Source: Lineus longissimus
Lineage: Eukaryota; Nemertea; Pilidiophora; Heteronemertea; Lineidae
Direction: 5' to 3'
DNA: 64,000 nucleotides
Assembly: GCF_910592395.1 (NCBI RefSeq)
Contig: NC_088323.1
Coordinates: forward strand, 8,620,001 to 8,684,000
How positions within the stretch are numbered: the first letter of the stretch is position 1; every line of letters begins with the position of its first letter. This document shows, one piece after another, positions 1 to 11,110 of the stretch. The notes under the pieces were generated by a model. It was not told where the DNA came from, did no database searches, and saw only the letters and a list, made by a program, of their open reading frames with translations. The translations under genes and the position numbers were made by a program.

Positions 1-1660
1 ATTGTGCGCTCGCAGAACTATTCTCAAAATAGTTTTAGCTATAAATCTCTTCTCGCAGCTCTTGGATATAGGTTTCGTCTATGCATTTTAGTTCTAAAAG
101 TCCCGATAGGTGACCAGTGTCTCGCCGCTATTTCCCAGTGATGAGCATGAGTCGGCATGCAGGTTAACAACATACTCGCATCTTTGATAGGTGTCGTCAG
201 GAACCAATGACCTCAGGCATATGACTGGTGGTCTTCTCTCAGATAAGCGTCGCACAAACGATAGATTTTGTCACCGTGACCTGCAATTATAATTGCTTCA
301 CTACGCGACAAAATATTTCTCGTCTACGGATATAGAACCAGTATTGGGTTTGAAATTTGTTGCAGATTGGTGTGATCACCGATTCTCGTAGCAAGCACCA
401 GTAGGACTTACGCTAACCAGTTGACGTCATTGTCTGTGGAACACGGTGGATAAGCGTAGCGGTTTAGTGGTTTAGTCGTTTAGCGACCTCTATGTACGGT
501 TCAACGAACTTCCGTTTTGCCATGATTTTCCAGGTAGCATATATTTTTACAATTTTCGGTAAGTTCCTGTTGTTTAATCCGGTTCTGCTTTTTATGCATG
601 CATCATCGGTCGTTGTAGTTTACATCAGCGTGCCCATGCGGATGTAATATCGGGAAACGAAGCTAATATTCACGTTGAAAGCAGAATATTTTATGATGTT
701 CAAAGACATCCTTTAATGGCGAAGCCTTTCGAATTGACGACATTTTTGCAGGACTATCTTGTACTGCAATGTCAACAGAAAAGACTGACGAAGTAGCAAG
801 TAATATGAATTTCGCATTACTGAGATACAGCGCAAAATATCTTGACTTCATTCTACGGTGTTTAGCGACTGAACACTGGTTAAGCGATCATACTAAAAGT
901 TTACGGATTGTATGGTCCAACGACTAAAAATCATTTATCGCATTTTACTCGAAATATGGCCCAGACAGTCATAATTCCCAATCTAAAATGTAACTTTACT
1001 ACCAATATTTGATCGTTTTTGCCTTCGAGGCGCGGGAATTGCCTTCAATTAGTCAAATATTTAACTCTATTTCCGATCAGGAGCAATGTTTCTTCACAAC
1101 TTTTGTGAGAAGACGTCGAAAATGCACGGTCTCCTCGGGCAGTATCTCATACACCACCCCGGAGAGTGCACTTTATGCTTGTAGGTCTTGTCGTACACCG
1201 CACACTTGCAAAGGTTCTCGCCAGTGCTATCTTTGATGTGTCCTCTGCTGTTTAAGCTTCCATTTTATACAAACGTCGCACACCGTTGCTAGCAAAAAAA
1301 CTTGTTTGTTGAAATTTTAAGTAAAATTATATCATTCAAATTGTTGCTTGCTGATACCTTTTCGTTCTGTTTTATATGAACCTTCATGATTATTGATAGG
1401 ATGTCCATGGAGACGAAAAGAACTAGGATCACCACGCCGGTACCGTGCCATTGAGTGTTGCATGCAGTATACGTCGGAAACAGATTGCCTTTGTTAAACT
1501 GTACAAGGTGAAGTCGCTGAACCGTACTCGAGGGAGCCTTATAAACGACAAAAACCACCGCGTTATGATCTGAAGGATAGTAAATCGTATCCAGTAAAAG
1601 CCCATGCAGGCCGCTTCATCGCTGTAACTATTTCCACAACTCGTGCCATTCATGTTTTAA
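1..1660. other. no gene recognised
   Basis: Unique-looking, moderately AT-rich sequence with only short ORFs and no recognisable protein motif, RNA gene or repeat array. The short ORFs overlap on both strands, show no domain signal and are probably chance. Confidence 0.6.
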
Positions 1661-2347
1661 TAGAGAGTTTTCGCTATCCCGTTCCGCCGAGAAATTCACC
1701 GGGAATCGGGGATTATGCGTATGACGTCATCAATTTTCGGGGAGTTTTCCCCGTTCTCGAAATCGGAATTCGTCATTCAGGCCTTGGTTCCCGCTTGCTC
1801 ATCCCGAGAACTGATCAAGATCAATTGAGATACAATTGCAGCAAATATGGCAAATATGTGGGATACACTTGCGGTAAGGCAACCCTTTTATACACAAAAA
1901 ATCATCAGGCAACTATACAATTGTTTGAAAAGTCGATAAAAGTTGAGGATAGCCGAGATTGAGCCAGCGGACGGCACCACCCAAAGCGAGCTCACGTACA
2001 CACGTACACTGCATGCATGCGAAATTTTGCAAGACACTGAGCATCGCTGAGTTTGTCTAGGTTAAAACGAGGCCAGTTTGGGTTATAAGTACTCTCTCTC
2101 CTTTCGTAAGCCAAATGGTCCATCGCAAACTGTAATAAATCGTCATCTTCATGCTCAATTGCAATGTTGATCAAATTGCGCGCCATGATTATCGTTTCCA
2201 TGACAGCGAACAGTGCAGCCATCTATTGACGCATATCGGATGTCGGACGGGAATGCGAAACCGTTTTTTACGTTTCCGAGAACGGGAACGGGAACGAGAA
2301 CTGTTCTCGGCGGATTGGTTCCCGGACGGGATAGCGAAAACTCTCTA
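1661..2347. mobile_element. TIR element (MITE-like), TA target
   Basis: The left end reads TAGAGAGTTTTCGCTATCCC and the right end (2326-2347) is its reverse complement, giving about 20 bp of terminal inverted repeat over 687 bp. If the outer TA at each end is the target duplication, this is a Tc1/mariner-style MITE. G/C-rich subterminal motifs (CGGGAACGGGAACG near 2283, CGGGAATGCGAAAC near 2249) echo the ends. No transposase-like ORF is inside. The 65-141 aa ORFs across it read through the repeat and are not credible genes. Confidence 0.65.
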
Positions 2348-3420
2348 CACATTGATCCTTACCGAGGCCACTCATTGTGTGTTATGAGTAATTCACTTGT
2401 AAATAAACACATTCATGTTTTAATCCTTGAGTTTACTCTTTCTTTGTTGTTATATAATTGGGTGGAGGTTTGGTGTAGGGTTTGCTTGTATGGAAGGTGT
2501 GATTGGAGTGAGTTGAAGCTTGAGGTTGGTGAGAGTGAGAGGACTGACTGGTATTTGCTGTGGGGTAGGTTATATTTTGATGTAGTCTTTGATGAATTTG
2601 ATGAATTAGATTATTTGATAAGGTTAGCTTGTGGATAGACTTTATTGATGTTGAGTTTAGAGACAAATTGAGTCTTGGTGTGTGGTTGAAGTTTGATACC
2701 CCGGTTTTGATACGTCCTCTGAAGTAGTATAATGCGAAGATACCAAAGTTAGTAATTGTAGTGAACGTGTATACATGTATATCTTGTGTAATTTGTATGT
2801 TTGGTTAATTGTAGTTCATTTACTTTATGTGTTTCAGTTTTTCCGAGTTTGAAATAAACCTGCTGTGGTAAAGATACTCGAGTTGGTTGGTTAAGTTTAA
2901 GACCTGGATCCTTACAATCGCACAAATGTTTTCACATCGTTCATATTTTATTTCATATACTGATTTTCAACTCACATCGTCTGCTAGAGTGCATAAGCTC
3001 CAGTTCGTTTCACCGTACATTTGGTCGCTAAACCGCTACGGTTATCCAACGTGTGAAAGGTGTTGTTGAGTTGAAATGTCTTAGGAAGAGATGTATGCGT
3101 TTAGGTGGCTACAGGATTTCTTTAAAGACTACATTTTGTGTTATTGTTCTTTTGTCTTGCACTCATTGGGTGTTGGTGGTCTCAACTTGGACGTGTGTTG
3201 GAATGTCCTGGCTCTGGAGCCGTCACGTACAGTTGGCCATGGGAGAAAACAGGTGAAGGGAGGAAAATGCCTGGTCTATCGAATGTTTGTCCCTGTGCCT
3301 AACCCGAGCAATAGCACAATGGGGCGAACAAAAGACGACGTGACCTATAATAGAGGTGCCCTTAATCCGCCAGGGGGCCAACGGATCCTTGCAGTAAAAA
3401 ACACAAAGAGTCCATCTGCC
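2348..3420. other. no gene; T/G-rich strand-asymmetric stretch
   Basis: Between about 2440 and 2720 the + strand is almost free of C and rich in T and G, which keeps a reading frame open by composition alone. The rest is unremarkable. No domain, RNA gene or splice-supported exon was found. Confidence 0.5.
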
Positions 3421-3640
3421 GCGGGGGGGGGGGGGGCAACCGCCTATTCCATCCGCCGAAGGTCAACCGTCTACTCTAGTTGGAAGGCCAGTTGTGCGTG
3501 TGTGCATGTGCGTGGGTGCGTGCGTGTGTTGGTTGGGGTGTTGCGGGTTGCATGGGGGGGGGGGGGGGGTGTGTGCGTGTGTGTGTGATTGCGTGCATAT
3601 GCGTGTGTGTGTGTGGGGGGGGGGGGGGGGGGGGGTAATT
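3421..3640. repeat. poly-G runs and GT microsatellite
   Basis: G runs at about 3422-3436, 3555-3570 and 3616-3635 alternate with GTGTGCGTG-type dinucleotide repeats. The ORFs here encode only cysteine/glycine or proline/histidine low-complexity peptides and are artefacts of the repeat. The G runs could form quadruplexes on the + strand. Confidence 0.9.
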
Positions 3641-3839
3641 AGATCTAATTTGGAAGCATTGAGTATTCTTCGAGGCTGTACGTGGCGGGTTATCATGTGT
3701 CATGGATCAGGTTGTATTGTCAGACACTAGACAAAGGGAAATCAAAATGTGGTGAGTATAGAGGTCGGATGGAAGAAAACACTCGCTGATGTGACCTCCA
3801 TTAGTCATGGTAGTGGCATCCATCAATAACTTTTTGTAC

Positions 3840-3881
3840 ACATCGCAGACACTGGAATGAACATCGCAGACACTGGAATGA
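3840..3881. repeat. 21-bp perfect tandem duplication
   Basis: A unit beginning ACATCGCAGACACTGGAATG occurs twice in a row without mismatch. Small local duplication, no associated gene. Confidence 0.85.
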
Positions 3882-4413
3882 ACACAGCATTTCTAATGTG
3901 TCAGTGCATTTTAAATTAAAATTTATTTCGAATTACCCTGTAAACTGTTTGAAAGTATCCTCAGAAATGCACGGAACTGGGCAGAGACATGTATTCATCC
4001 ACGACCGGAAGTGTGGCATAGAGCTTATCAAAATGTCAAGTTGTGGTAAATACATGGCTGGGATGGACCAAAGTGGAATTAATTCTCAATCTGTGGTTGA
4101 TTCTTAATCTACAGAGTCAGGCCACTGGTCAGTTTAGAACTTGTATTTTGACAGGGCCATATCAATGCGCCAGTGACGTTTTGATGGATATGGTGTACGG
4201 AAATCTCTTTTTCTCAGGCAATCGGTATTGGAATGTTTTAAAACTTTATTATGCTATTGGCAAAGGGTTCTTCTTGACACATATAACATTTTGTGCATAT
4301 TGATTGGTCCAAGGTGTACTTTTTTTACCAAAACTTATGCACAACAATGTACACGTAATTGTACACAGGTTTTAATAGAGTATTCTGGCCAACTGTGGAC
4401 ATAGGAAATATAG

Positions 4414-5045
4414 GGAAATATCTCTGTAATGAGATTACAACACGTTTTTTTTGTTGTTGTTGTGAAATATTAACAGCTGGGGACAGGATCCGATGGTACC
4501 GTCCCGAGGGTTTATCTTCATCTCGCAGATGGCAGCACCGCCCTTCAGATGGCAAACCCAACCAACCTCTAGATTCTGGGTCTACTTGATTAGTAATTCA
4601 AAATGGTTGCGCCATAGACCCTAGAAACTCCCCTATGTCATATGCCGCGTCACCGCCAGAATCTGGGGATGACGTAGGATGTCGAGACCTATGACTCGTC
4701 TATTCGGGCACTACGTGTCACCACTGTTTCAACATGACCAACAACCGTTTGTAGCCGACCAAATAGTGCTACAATATTGAGCAATTATCTCCGGGTGTAC
4801 ACAGATATAGAAGCCTTATACTTAAAGGGGCACCTGGAGTATAAATAGAGTTGGGGCAAATATCTGCCTGTAACCATCATGTGAGGAGCTCCTGGACTTT
4901 GGACAATATTATCAAAAAATTCTTTAGCATAATCTAATAAAATTTGATTGAAATTCGTCATTTGAACTGATGAATATCACAGTAAAAAAGTATGAGCATC
5001 ACTTTTAGGAAATATCTCTGTAATGAGATTACAACACGTTTTTAT
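4414..5045 (+). repeat. dispersed direct repeat, about 34 bp
   Basis: GGAAATATCTCTGTAATGAG and the following ATTACAACACGTTTT occur at 4414-4447 and again at 5008-5042. The intervening DNA holds no recognisable gene; a piece near 4823 (CTTAAAGGGGCACCTGGAGT) looks like another repeat end. Confidence 0.75.
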
Positions 5046-5158
5046 CTGTGACACTCGTACAAACAGTGAAGTTAAATTTTCAACCTTTGAATCTGATTGG
5101 CTAGTAGATTCATGACACTGCAATGTAAACACTGAGCACATGGCTAATTTCTCACACC

Positions 5159-5515
5159 TGTCCATGCAATAAGACATGCAGAAGGATAAGGAGCCCTACC
5201 AGCAAATTTCACCAAATAATTTTTGGGTTTGTATTCACAAATGATGAATCCTAATTCATAATCCAAGCTGGATTTTATAATCCATGTCAGCACAGACTTA
5301 TGTTAATAATATCAGTAAAGATTCCACACTCAGATATTGTTATATTTTCTTCCAAACGGACATCAGGCAAATAAATGGGAAACTACAGGCTTTCCTTCTC
5401 CTGTTAACAGTGGTGTAAATTCCATTTTTGTCCATGCAATAAGACATGCAGAAGGATAAGGAGTCCTACCAGCAAATTTCACCAAATAATTTTTGGGTTT
5501 GTATTCACAAATGAT
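5159..5515 (+). repeat. 87-bp near-identical direct repeat
   Basis: Two copies at 5159-5245 and 5429-5515, both starting TGTCCATGCAATAAGACATG, differ by a single C/T as far as I can see. They are 270 bp apart start to start. The near identity points to a recent duplication or gene conversion. Confidence 0.9.
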
Positions 5516-6083
5516 TTTCGTAATCAGTTACCTTTAAAAAGGAATCGATTTCAAATAAGCTTATGAATTGTTTTGTTTGAATAAATCTCGGCAAATACAA
5601 TGACGCTGAGCTGATTGTGTTATATAATTGATTGAGCGCTGTCGATCTAACAAGTACATGTAGTGTCTTGCAGCAGAATTAGGGACGAGAACTCAGGGAG
5701 GCGAATGAACATGTTGGTTTCGTAATCCACCTTTATTCTGATGAGCACCTCTTGTAGCGGAGCTCTGAAGTTGTGGGGAAAATCTTTGTTTTCGATATCG
5801 AGTCGGCCGGTTTTTCCCCGACAACAGAACCACAAAAAAAGTCCTCCGATTTTTCATCTCATTGGGATTTTACACGACGTTCGGATAATGCTGACGTCAT
5901 CAATTACTTCGAAATTGATTTACTTTCGGCAAACCATTGACCTAACGAAGCGGGATATGCCTAATTACTGTTTTTGTATGGTAAATGTGTTATTTTACCT
6001 TTCATGTATGTTGTTGTGAATTACGTGTACGCCCTTTAAAACGTCTCATGACTGGATGGGGAATATTGCACGTGCTGACCAAC
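5516..6083. other. 5' flank of the left PAN exon
   Basis: No independent gene seen. The last 30-50 bp before 6084 resemble the DNA upstream of the right-hand PAN exon, so homology between the loci begins before the ATG. This stretch is the likely place for a promoter or 5' UTR, but no TATA box or initiator can be assigned with confidence. Confidence 0.4.
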
Positions 6084-6371
6084 ATGAACATAGCTTCAGC
6101 TAGTTTAGTGTCTTCCTCATTCCATTTGATGACAATGCACATCAACGGAGCCGCTAATAATTTAACTTATGCAATCTTACGAGTTCAGTCGATTCTTCGA
6201 TGTGGCGTAGAATGCTCGAATATTCAGAGGTGTGTTGCCTTTTCCACCACCTACATGATCGACCATGATGGCCATGATCAAACGGGAACATGTCATCTTC
6301 ACAAGCATGCTGCTACCAAGCGCTGGAATTGCCCTGACCGGAAAACAAGACATCGGCTTTGGAAAAAGCAG
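6084..6371 (+). CDS. PAN/apple-like domain exon, left locus
   Basis: A 96-codon block from an ATG to a GT donor (CAG/GTAGCA at 6372). The right-hand paralog at 29159-29446 has exactly the same length, the same ATG and the same donor, which fixes the exon limits. The peptide starts with a mildly hydrophobic stretch that could be a weak signal sequence. It then shows ILRCGVECSNIQRCVAF and TGTCHLH, with cysteines at 40, 44, 50, 70 and 83. The C-x3-C-x5-C-x2-F spacing followed by a later C-x-L is the PAN/apple pattern, an extracellular protein- or carbohydrate-binding fold. The exon ends with a basic tail (RKTRHRLWKKQ). It may be the first exon of the gene that ends at 14733, or a separate small gene; the join is inferred from shared order in both loci. 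Confidence 0.6.
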
Positions 6372-7028
6372 GTAGCATATATTTCAGTTTTCATATATTC
6401 GCACACTATTTTGCAATCGATACAGTATTTTCTATTGTTGCGTGTACAACACGTTAAACGCCGGTACGGCGGTGCTCTCGATTCGTCGTCGGTCAGGTCT
6501 TCTTTCCTTCACTAAGCTTTGCCTGACTGACGATCCCGTGTACTGCAATGTTTGATATAAGCATTTCGTTAGTCCTAGACTGGTTATCTACGAGGGCAAA
6601 TGATTGAGGCCAGTCTCACTGATCAAACAGCGTATTAAGTATTATCGATATGTAAGGTATAAGTACAGATTTTTTGAATGACTCGTTCTATGATGGAACG
6701 AGCTCCATCATCCGCGCATCGCGTCCAACATTGTTTGAATTTTCTGCGGCAATCGTGTGACCTATACGTGTATATGACTCGTACAATTGGCCTATGCGAT
6801 GCCTATGAAATAGACACAACGGCATGGTGGCTGGGAAAGGACATCGGGATTTTTTCTTGGTGGGAAGATTTATAAAGCACTGATGGCTTAAATTTTTGCC
6901 CCTTAAGGCATATGTTTCCCATTTTGAGAAGTGATTTTCCAGGACATACATGTATGTAGTAAACATATACCCACTACTTATATTACCAAATGCACTTATT
7001 GTAAAATTTAACTAACGTATTCATCAAA
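6372..7028. other. intron-like sequence of left locus
   Basis: Non-coding by inspection. A segment near 6745-6800 (GGCAATCGTGTGACCTATAC, then TGACTCGTACAAT) matches the reverse complement of 28980-29045, the equivalent region behind the right PAN exon. The duplication therefore includes intronic DNA. Confidence 0.5.
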
Positions 7029-7389
7029 ACGAAGTATTTGAGTGTTAGAGTGGGGAATCAGTGGAGTAATGGTTGGAGCGCCGGACTCATAACCGAAAGG
7101 TCGTGGGTTCGACTCCGGTTAGAACCACAATACTGGTTTCAGTGTCCCTGGGCAAGACACTCAACCCTGCAGTTGCTTCTCTCCACCCAGGTGTATAAAT
7201 GGGTACCGGTTGGAATGATCAGCTAGTGCGCTGAATTGACGGCAGCCTTTCTGAGTTCTACTGAAAGGTTTCAAGAGAGACCGGGGTAATAATGTAAAGC
7301 GCTTTGAGCGGGCAAACGGCCTGGATACTGCGCTATATAAGACGCATCATTATTAGAGAGGTTGGTTCTCTAACACTCAAATACTTCGT
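7029..7389. repeat. short perfect hairpin split by a SINE
   Basis: 7029-7050 (ACGAAGTATTTGAGTGTTAG plus AG) is the exact reverse complement of 7368-7389. Removing the SINE and one target copy leaves a perfect stem of about 23 bp with a loop of about 7 nt. The SINE sits in the loop. Confidence 0.8.
7051..7358 (+). mobile_element. tRNA-derived SINE
   Basis: The 5' part (about 7055-7128) resembles a tRNA: an A-box-like GTGGAGTAATGG, a CTCATAACC anticodon loop suggesting a Met-type ancestor, and the B-box-like GGGTTCGACTCC. A body follows with CCTGGGCAAGACACTCAACC, a motif common in SINEs of marine animals. The 3' end reads GTAAAGCGCTTTGAGC, then CTGCGCTATATAAGACGCAT and a short ATT-type tail. 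TTAGAG at 7045-7050 and 7353-7358 is the likely target-site duplication. It is a SINE and not a functional tRNA gene: the body continues for 200 bp and the acceptor stem is poor. Confidence 0.85.
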
Positions 7390-7395
7390 CATTGA

Positions 7396-9050
7396 TTGAA
7401 GAATCTCTATTCTGACATACTTGTGTTTGATGTTTATACGGATAACAACTTCATTGCACGTAGAGAATCGTTTTCCTCGTACAACCGTCGGGTGCTATCA
7501 AGTTTTTATGGTGGAAAGACTAAGCAAGTCAGGCGAATTCTTAGAAAATATACGCAAACTGATCGAGGATCAAACATCAACAGGTCAGAACGGACTCGAG
7601 ATAGATTTCTATATTTAACAACCACGGTGAAACCCCAACAAATACAGGCCATATTCTTAAATAATTTGCACTAGAAAATGGAGTCGATATAGATAAGTCC
7701 AATCATTCACGTCTTGTTACAGGACGAGACATTATCCAACGAGCACGGGACCTGAAGGATGAGTATTCCCATGGAACAGTCAGTGAGTGCACTTTAGAGA
7801 GAAATTAAGAAGATGATTGATTCTGGTGTAGTCGACATTGGTACTCAGGTGTGTCCAAAGACATTTAAAAAACTCGTTACAAACGCCGACAACTGTCACA
7901 GTTTATGGCAGAAAATATGATCGACCAGAAGAAAATAAGACAAGATAAACTGAAACACCAAGAAGAAAAGGGAATTCTGGGACTGAAAGGATGGAAGGCA
8001 TTCTCTGGATGACTACCAAGTATTTACAGAAGGGAGAGATCAACCCATTTTATAACCTCAAGAAGGAAGAGATACAGCGAGAACTGACTGCAAGAGGTAT
8101 TAAGTTTAGTGAAGAAGATAGGAAGCTAGAATAAGAGAAGATCATGGATGAAGAACTGTGCGGCGGGTTTTCAGAGGATGCCTGTGGTATTGGCTGTTGA
8201 TCATGACCCGACAGAGACTTTAGAAGCCATCCACTGTGCCGGGTATTGAGGATGCAGAGCTTGAAGAACTGCATGACCTCACCTATATGTCCAAACACAT
8301 CATGGAAAAACTTCCCGAAATTGTCTCTGGGAAAAGCCATTTTCTAGATGAAATAAAAGGAGACACAGACAGCACATGAAGTAAAGTGATGCGAGCCTGA
8401 TGATGATTCGGGTGGTATAAAACACCTCTTAGAAAGATATGATGTTGATGGTGAACTTGTCTTTGTAATCCAGGTCCCAGTCGAGAAGTCAGCAGTAGTT
8501 TATGCCAGAGAGACAGACCGAACCCCTTAACAAATACTTCGATTGCACAATCTAGCCCTTCTATTTGGCGATGGTTGTAAGAAACTCTTCAGTAAGCCAA
8601 AAAAGATGACACGGCGAAAGTTCATTGGCGGATACTTTCATCGCCTCTCAGTCCATGCACCAGAGCTTCTCCGCATTGTTTGCCTTAGGTCGTTGTTGGC
8701 GGTGCAAGATGAGAGGATTTGGGGACATTCATCATGAAAAGATAAACATTGCTCTTTTAAAATCATCTAGAGAAAGCACCGGATCATCTGATTGAGGAGG
8801 AGGGGTGCTGGTGCTGGTACTTGAGGTAGGCGTGCAGTTTAACGATGCTTCAGAACCAACAACCACATCCGTTACTAAGAAGCACTTTCGGTCAACATCA
8901 GTGAAGGAACTGCGTAATTGTTGGGATATAGTCGTAACACAGGTCAGGGATGATGAGATTGTCATACCGTTACCAAGGATCAGAATACACGACCGAGACA
9001 GCCTAGCCGATGTGATGTATACGTCGTATACGAACCAAGGTATGTGACCG
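7396..9050 (+). pseudogene. decayed coding relic, unidentified
   Basis: Coding-like text is spread over all three + frames with many stops and frameshifts. Legible pieces are ELTARGIKFSEEDRKLE near 8080, IEDAELEELHDLTYMSKHI near 8245-8310, and FGDGCKKLFSKPKKMTRRKF followed by YFHRLSVHAPELLRIVCLRS around 8567-8700. The last piece recalls a conserved block I associate with uncharacterised, repeat-borne proteins of invertebrates; I cannot name the family with certainty. The right locus has no counterpart here, so this arrived after the segmental duplication or was lost on the other side. Processed pseudogene or transposon relic are both possible. Confidence 0.5.
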
Positions 9051-10205
9051 TTGACTTTTCAGTAACAGAAATAACATTGTAGAAACTCGTGACGACTGAT
9101 GGCATACACGAATGCCAAGGAGAACGTCAGGGCAATATGAACTAATGCATTCATATGAAACGCTTTCATTGAAATTTAGCCTGGCAGCCATCGGGAGAGA
9201 TGGTGATAATTATGGCCAAGCAAACGCGTATAACTATTGCTTCACTCTGATATTAGTCTAATGTTAGTCAATTTAATCCCGTCAATTGTTTTCCAGAATG
9301 CAACAGTAGCGCCGACGATGAAGTTGCCACCCGAAATATCCACAACAGCAGTGACAACGATGCCAGCAAAAATGACGAGAGCAATGAAGACTGCAATATT
9401 CAAGAGGATATACAGCTCGTATGAAGGAGATATCGACCATCGTCGAACTAGAAGATATGGAGGGTAATTATAAGAAAATACAATGTTATTATTTTGTATC
9501 CTGGATGTGAAGTCTTCCTCAATATAACCAGACAGAAAAAATACTTACTCGGCAGTGCATGGTACTGTTTCTTCGGTTGACTGCCAGTGTCTTCATTATG
9601 CCCATCAGGAATAGTAATAGGCAGGGAGATCACATAATTATCAATGACAGTAACCACCATTCACAATTTTAGTCACCAGAATACCAATTACATGTACATA
9701 TCACATATGTTGCGTGTTACTCAAGCCGTACCAAGGCTGCATGACTCATTTTTGGAGTGCTATCATTGCATATTCCAGGTCCCCTCGTTAAGCAAACTCA
9801 AGAAAGGATGCAATCCCAGCAGCCACATCAACCCCGTTATCTAAGAGACAGAAGCTTTTATATCCTCGATCTTTAACATTTGAAGGTAAGTTATGCACAG
9901 TGAACATGAATACACTCGGATGATGATGACGACGACGACGACGACGACGATGATGAATGCTGATGAATTTGGTATTAGCTGGAGTGATATCTGTGCCTGG
10001 GTCTTCTCAAGAGGTATCAAGGTTTCTTGAGCTGAGAACAAAACTCAAGACAGACCCTAAAAAAACTGATACTATTGACAAATATAAAAAAGGTAAGGCT
10101 TTGCTCATGACAAAGACACTGCGAAAGCAAAATGAACTAACGGAGGAGTTAATACAATTCGATCTAGATTACACGAGGAATCACACGGGAGCCCTACATG
10201 ATGTG
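9051..10205. other. no gene; GAT/GAC microsatellite
   Basis: A trinucleotide array of GAT and GAC units lies at about 9920-9957. The remaining ORFs are short and without motif. One possible acceptor (TTTTCCAG before 9297) opens a short threonine/methionine-rich frame, but nothing supports it as an exon. Confidence 0.5.
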
Positions 10206-10679
10206 AGAGCAGTTGCAATGAATCGATTTGCAACTTTGGAAACCCATCGCAAACGGAGCCATGCATTGCAACGGGTAGTTGTAAAACAAGAAACACAGAA
10301 ACGAAGCAGAAACACAGAAACGCAGAAACGAAACGCAGAAACGAAAATCAAACGGGTTTTCATAAAAGTTGGAATCAAGCGGCACGCCGATACTTTCCTT
10401 GCCCAATCCGTTGTTATTGTCGTTTAAAAGTAAAATCTGAGGTTGGTGGGTTGCGGCCAGCCGGAATGCAATAGAGTTGTTGAGGGATACCTGGAGCAAC
10501 TTGGGGGGGGGGGGGGGGAAGGGAGCGGCACGATAAGGGTGAAGTCTTTTGAGGTGGTAGTGTAGTACTTTGGTAGGTTCGATTCGATTCCTACAGCATG
10601 TTATTTTAAATGAAGGTGCAGTGGAACATCTTGCCTTGTATTGTTCAATTTACATGAAGTACCAGGATCATCCTACAAA

Positions 10680-10887
10680 TCCCGTCTGATGCAGCACTAA
10701 ATGCAAGGTACGGTACCAGTACATGGGTGAATCATTTCGACGTTATGTGAGACGTGAGAGACCAATTTTGGCGACTAGAATAGAGTAAAGTGTGGGGGGG
10801 GCGGGGGGCGGGCGGGCACTAGACTTGGACTTGGGGTAACTCAATCTTGCCTGCCCAGCTGCTGCCTTTAAATAGTCCCTTTAAATA
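10680..10887 (+). mobile_element. TTAA-MITE family, damaged copy
   Basis: Shares with the copies at 22833 and 55732 the internal strings GCAGCACTAAAT, TGAATCATTTCGACGT and GAGAGACC. It ends with CTGCTGCCTTTAAATAGTCC and CCTTTAA. The left end is degenerate. A G-rich slip (GGGGGGGGCGGGGGG, about 10793) lies inside it. Confidence 0.6.
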
Positions 10888-10930
10888 TCTGTTTATGTTA
10901 ATGAGGTTGCAGTAGGGAAGTTCAGCCTAG

Positions 10931-11110
10931 TGTCGTGCATAGGCCATGGAATGTACAAAAGAACAGGACTCGCTATTCGAAGGACTATTTTCTATTTACG
11001 CCGTGTAGTACATATATGTAGTGTATTGGGGATGTCAGTGTAAATAGAAAATAGTCCTTCGAAAAGAGAGTCATGTTCTATTGTACATTCCTAGCAGGCC
11101 TATGGTCGTG
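10931..11110. mobile_element. palindromic MITE, about 180 bp
   Basis: The two halves are imperfect reverse complements over about 60-70 bp each: CGAAGGACTATTTTCTATTT (10978-10997) pairs with AAATAGAAAATAGTCCTTCG (11042-11061), and the outer AGGCC...TGTACA parts also match. The middle is about 40 bp. This is a typical small fold-back MITE with no coding capacity. Confidence 0.75.

Noticed and set aside
2213-2638. 141-codon + ORF
   Set aside because: It runs out of a MITE end into a C-depleted T/G stretch that keeps frames open by composition.
3091-3730. Several ORFs rich in cysteine, glycine, proline or histidine
   Set aside because: They cross GT microsatellite and poly-G runs and change meaning with any change in run length.
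7055-7128. Functional tRNA-Met gene
   Set aside because: Box A and box B are present but the acceptor stem is poor and a 200-bp SINE body with a LINE-like tail follows.
9957-10427. 156-codon + ORF with basic, repetitive C-terminus
   Set aside because: The C-terminal half is the AAACACAG repeat of the inverted element and the start lies in a GAT/GAC microsatellite; the middle has no recognisable motif.
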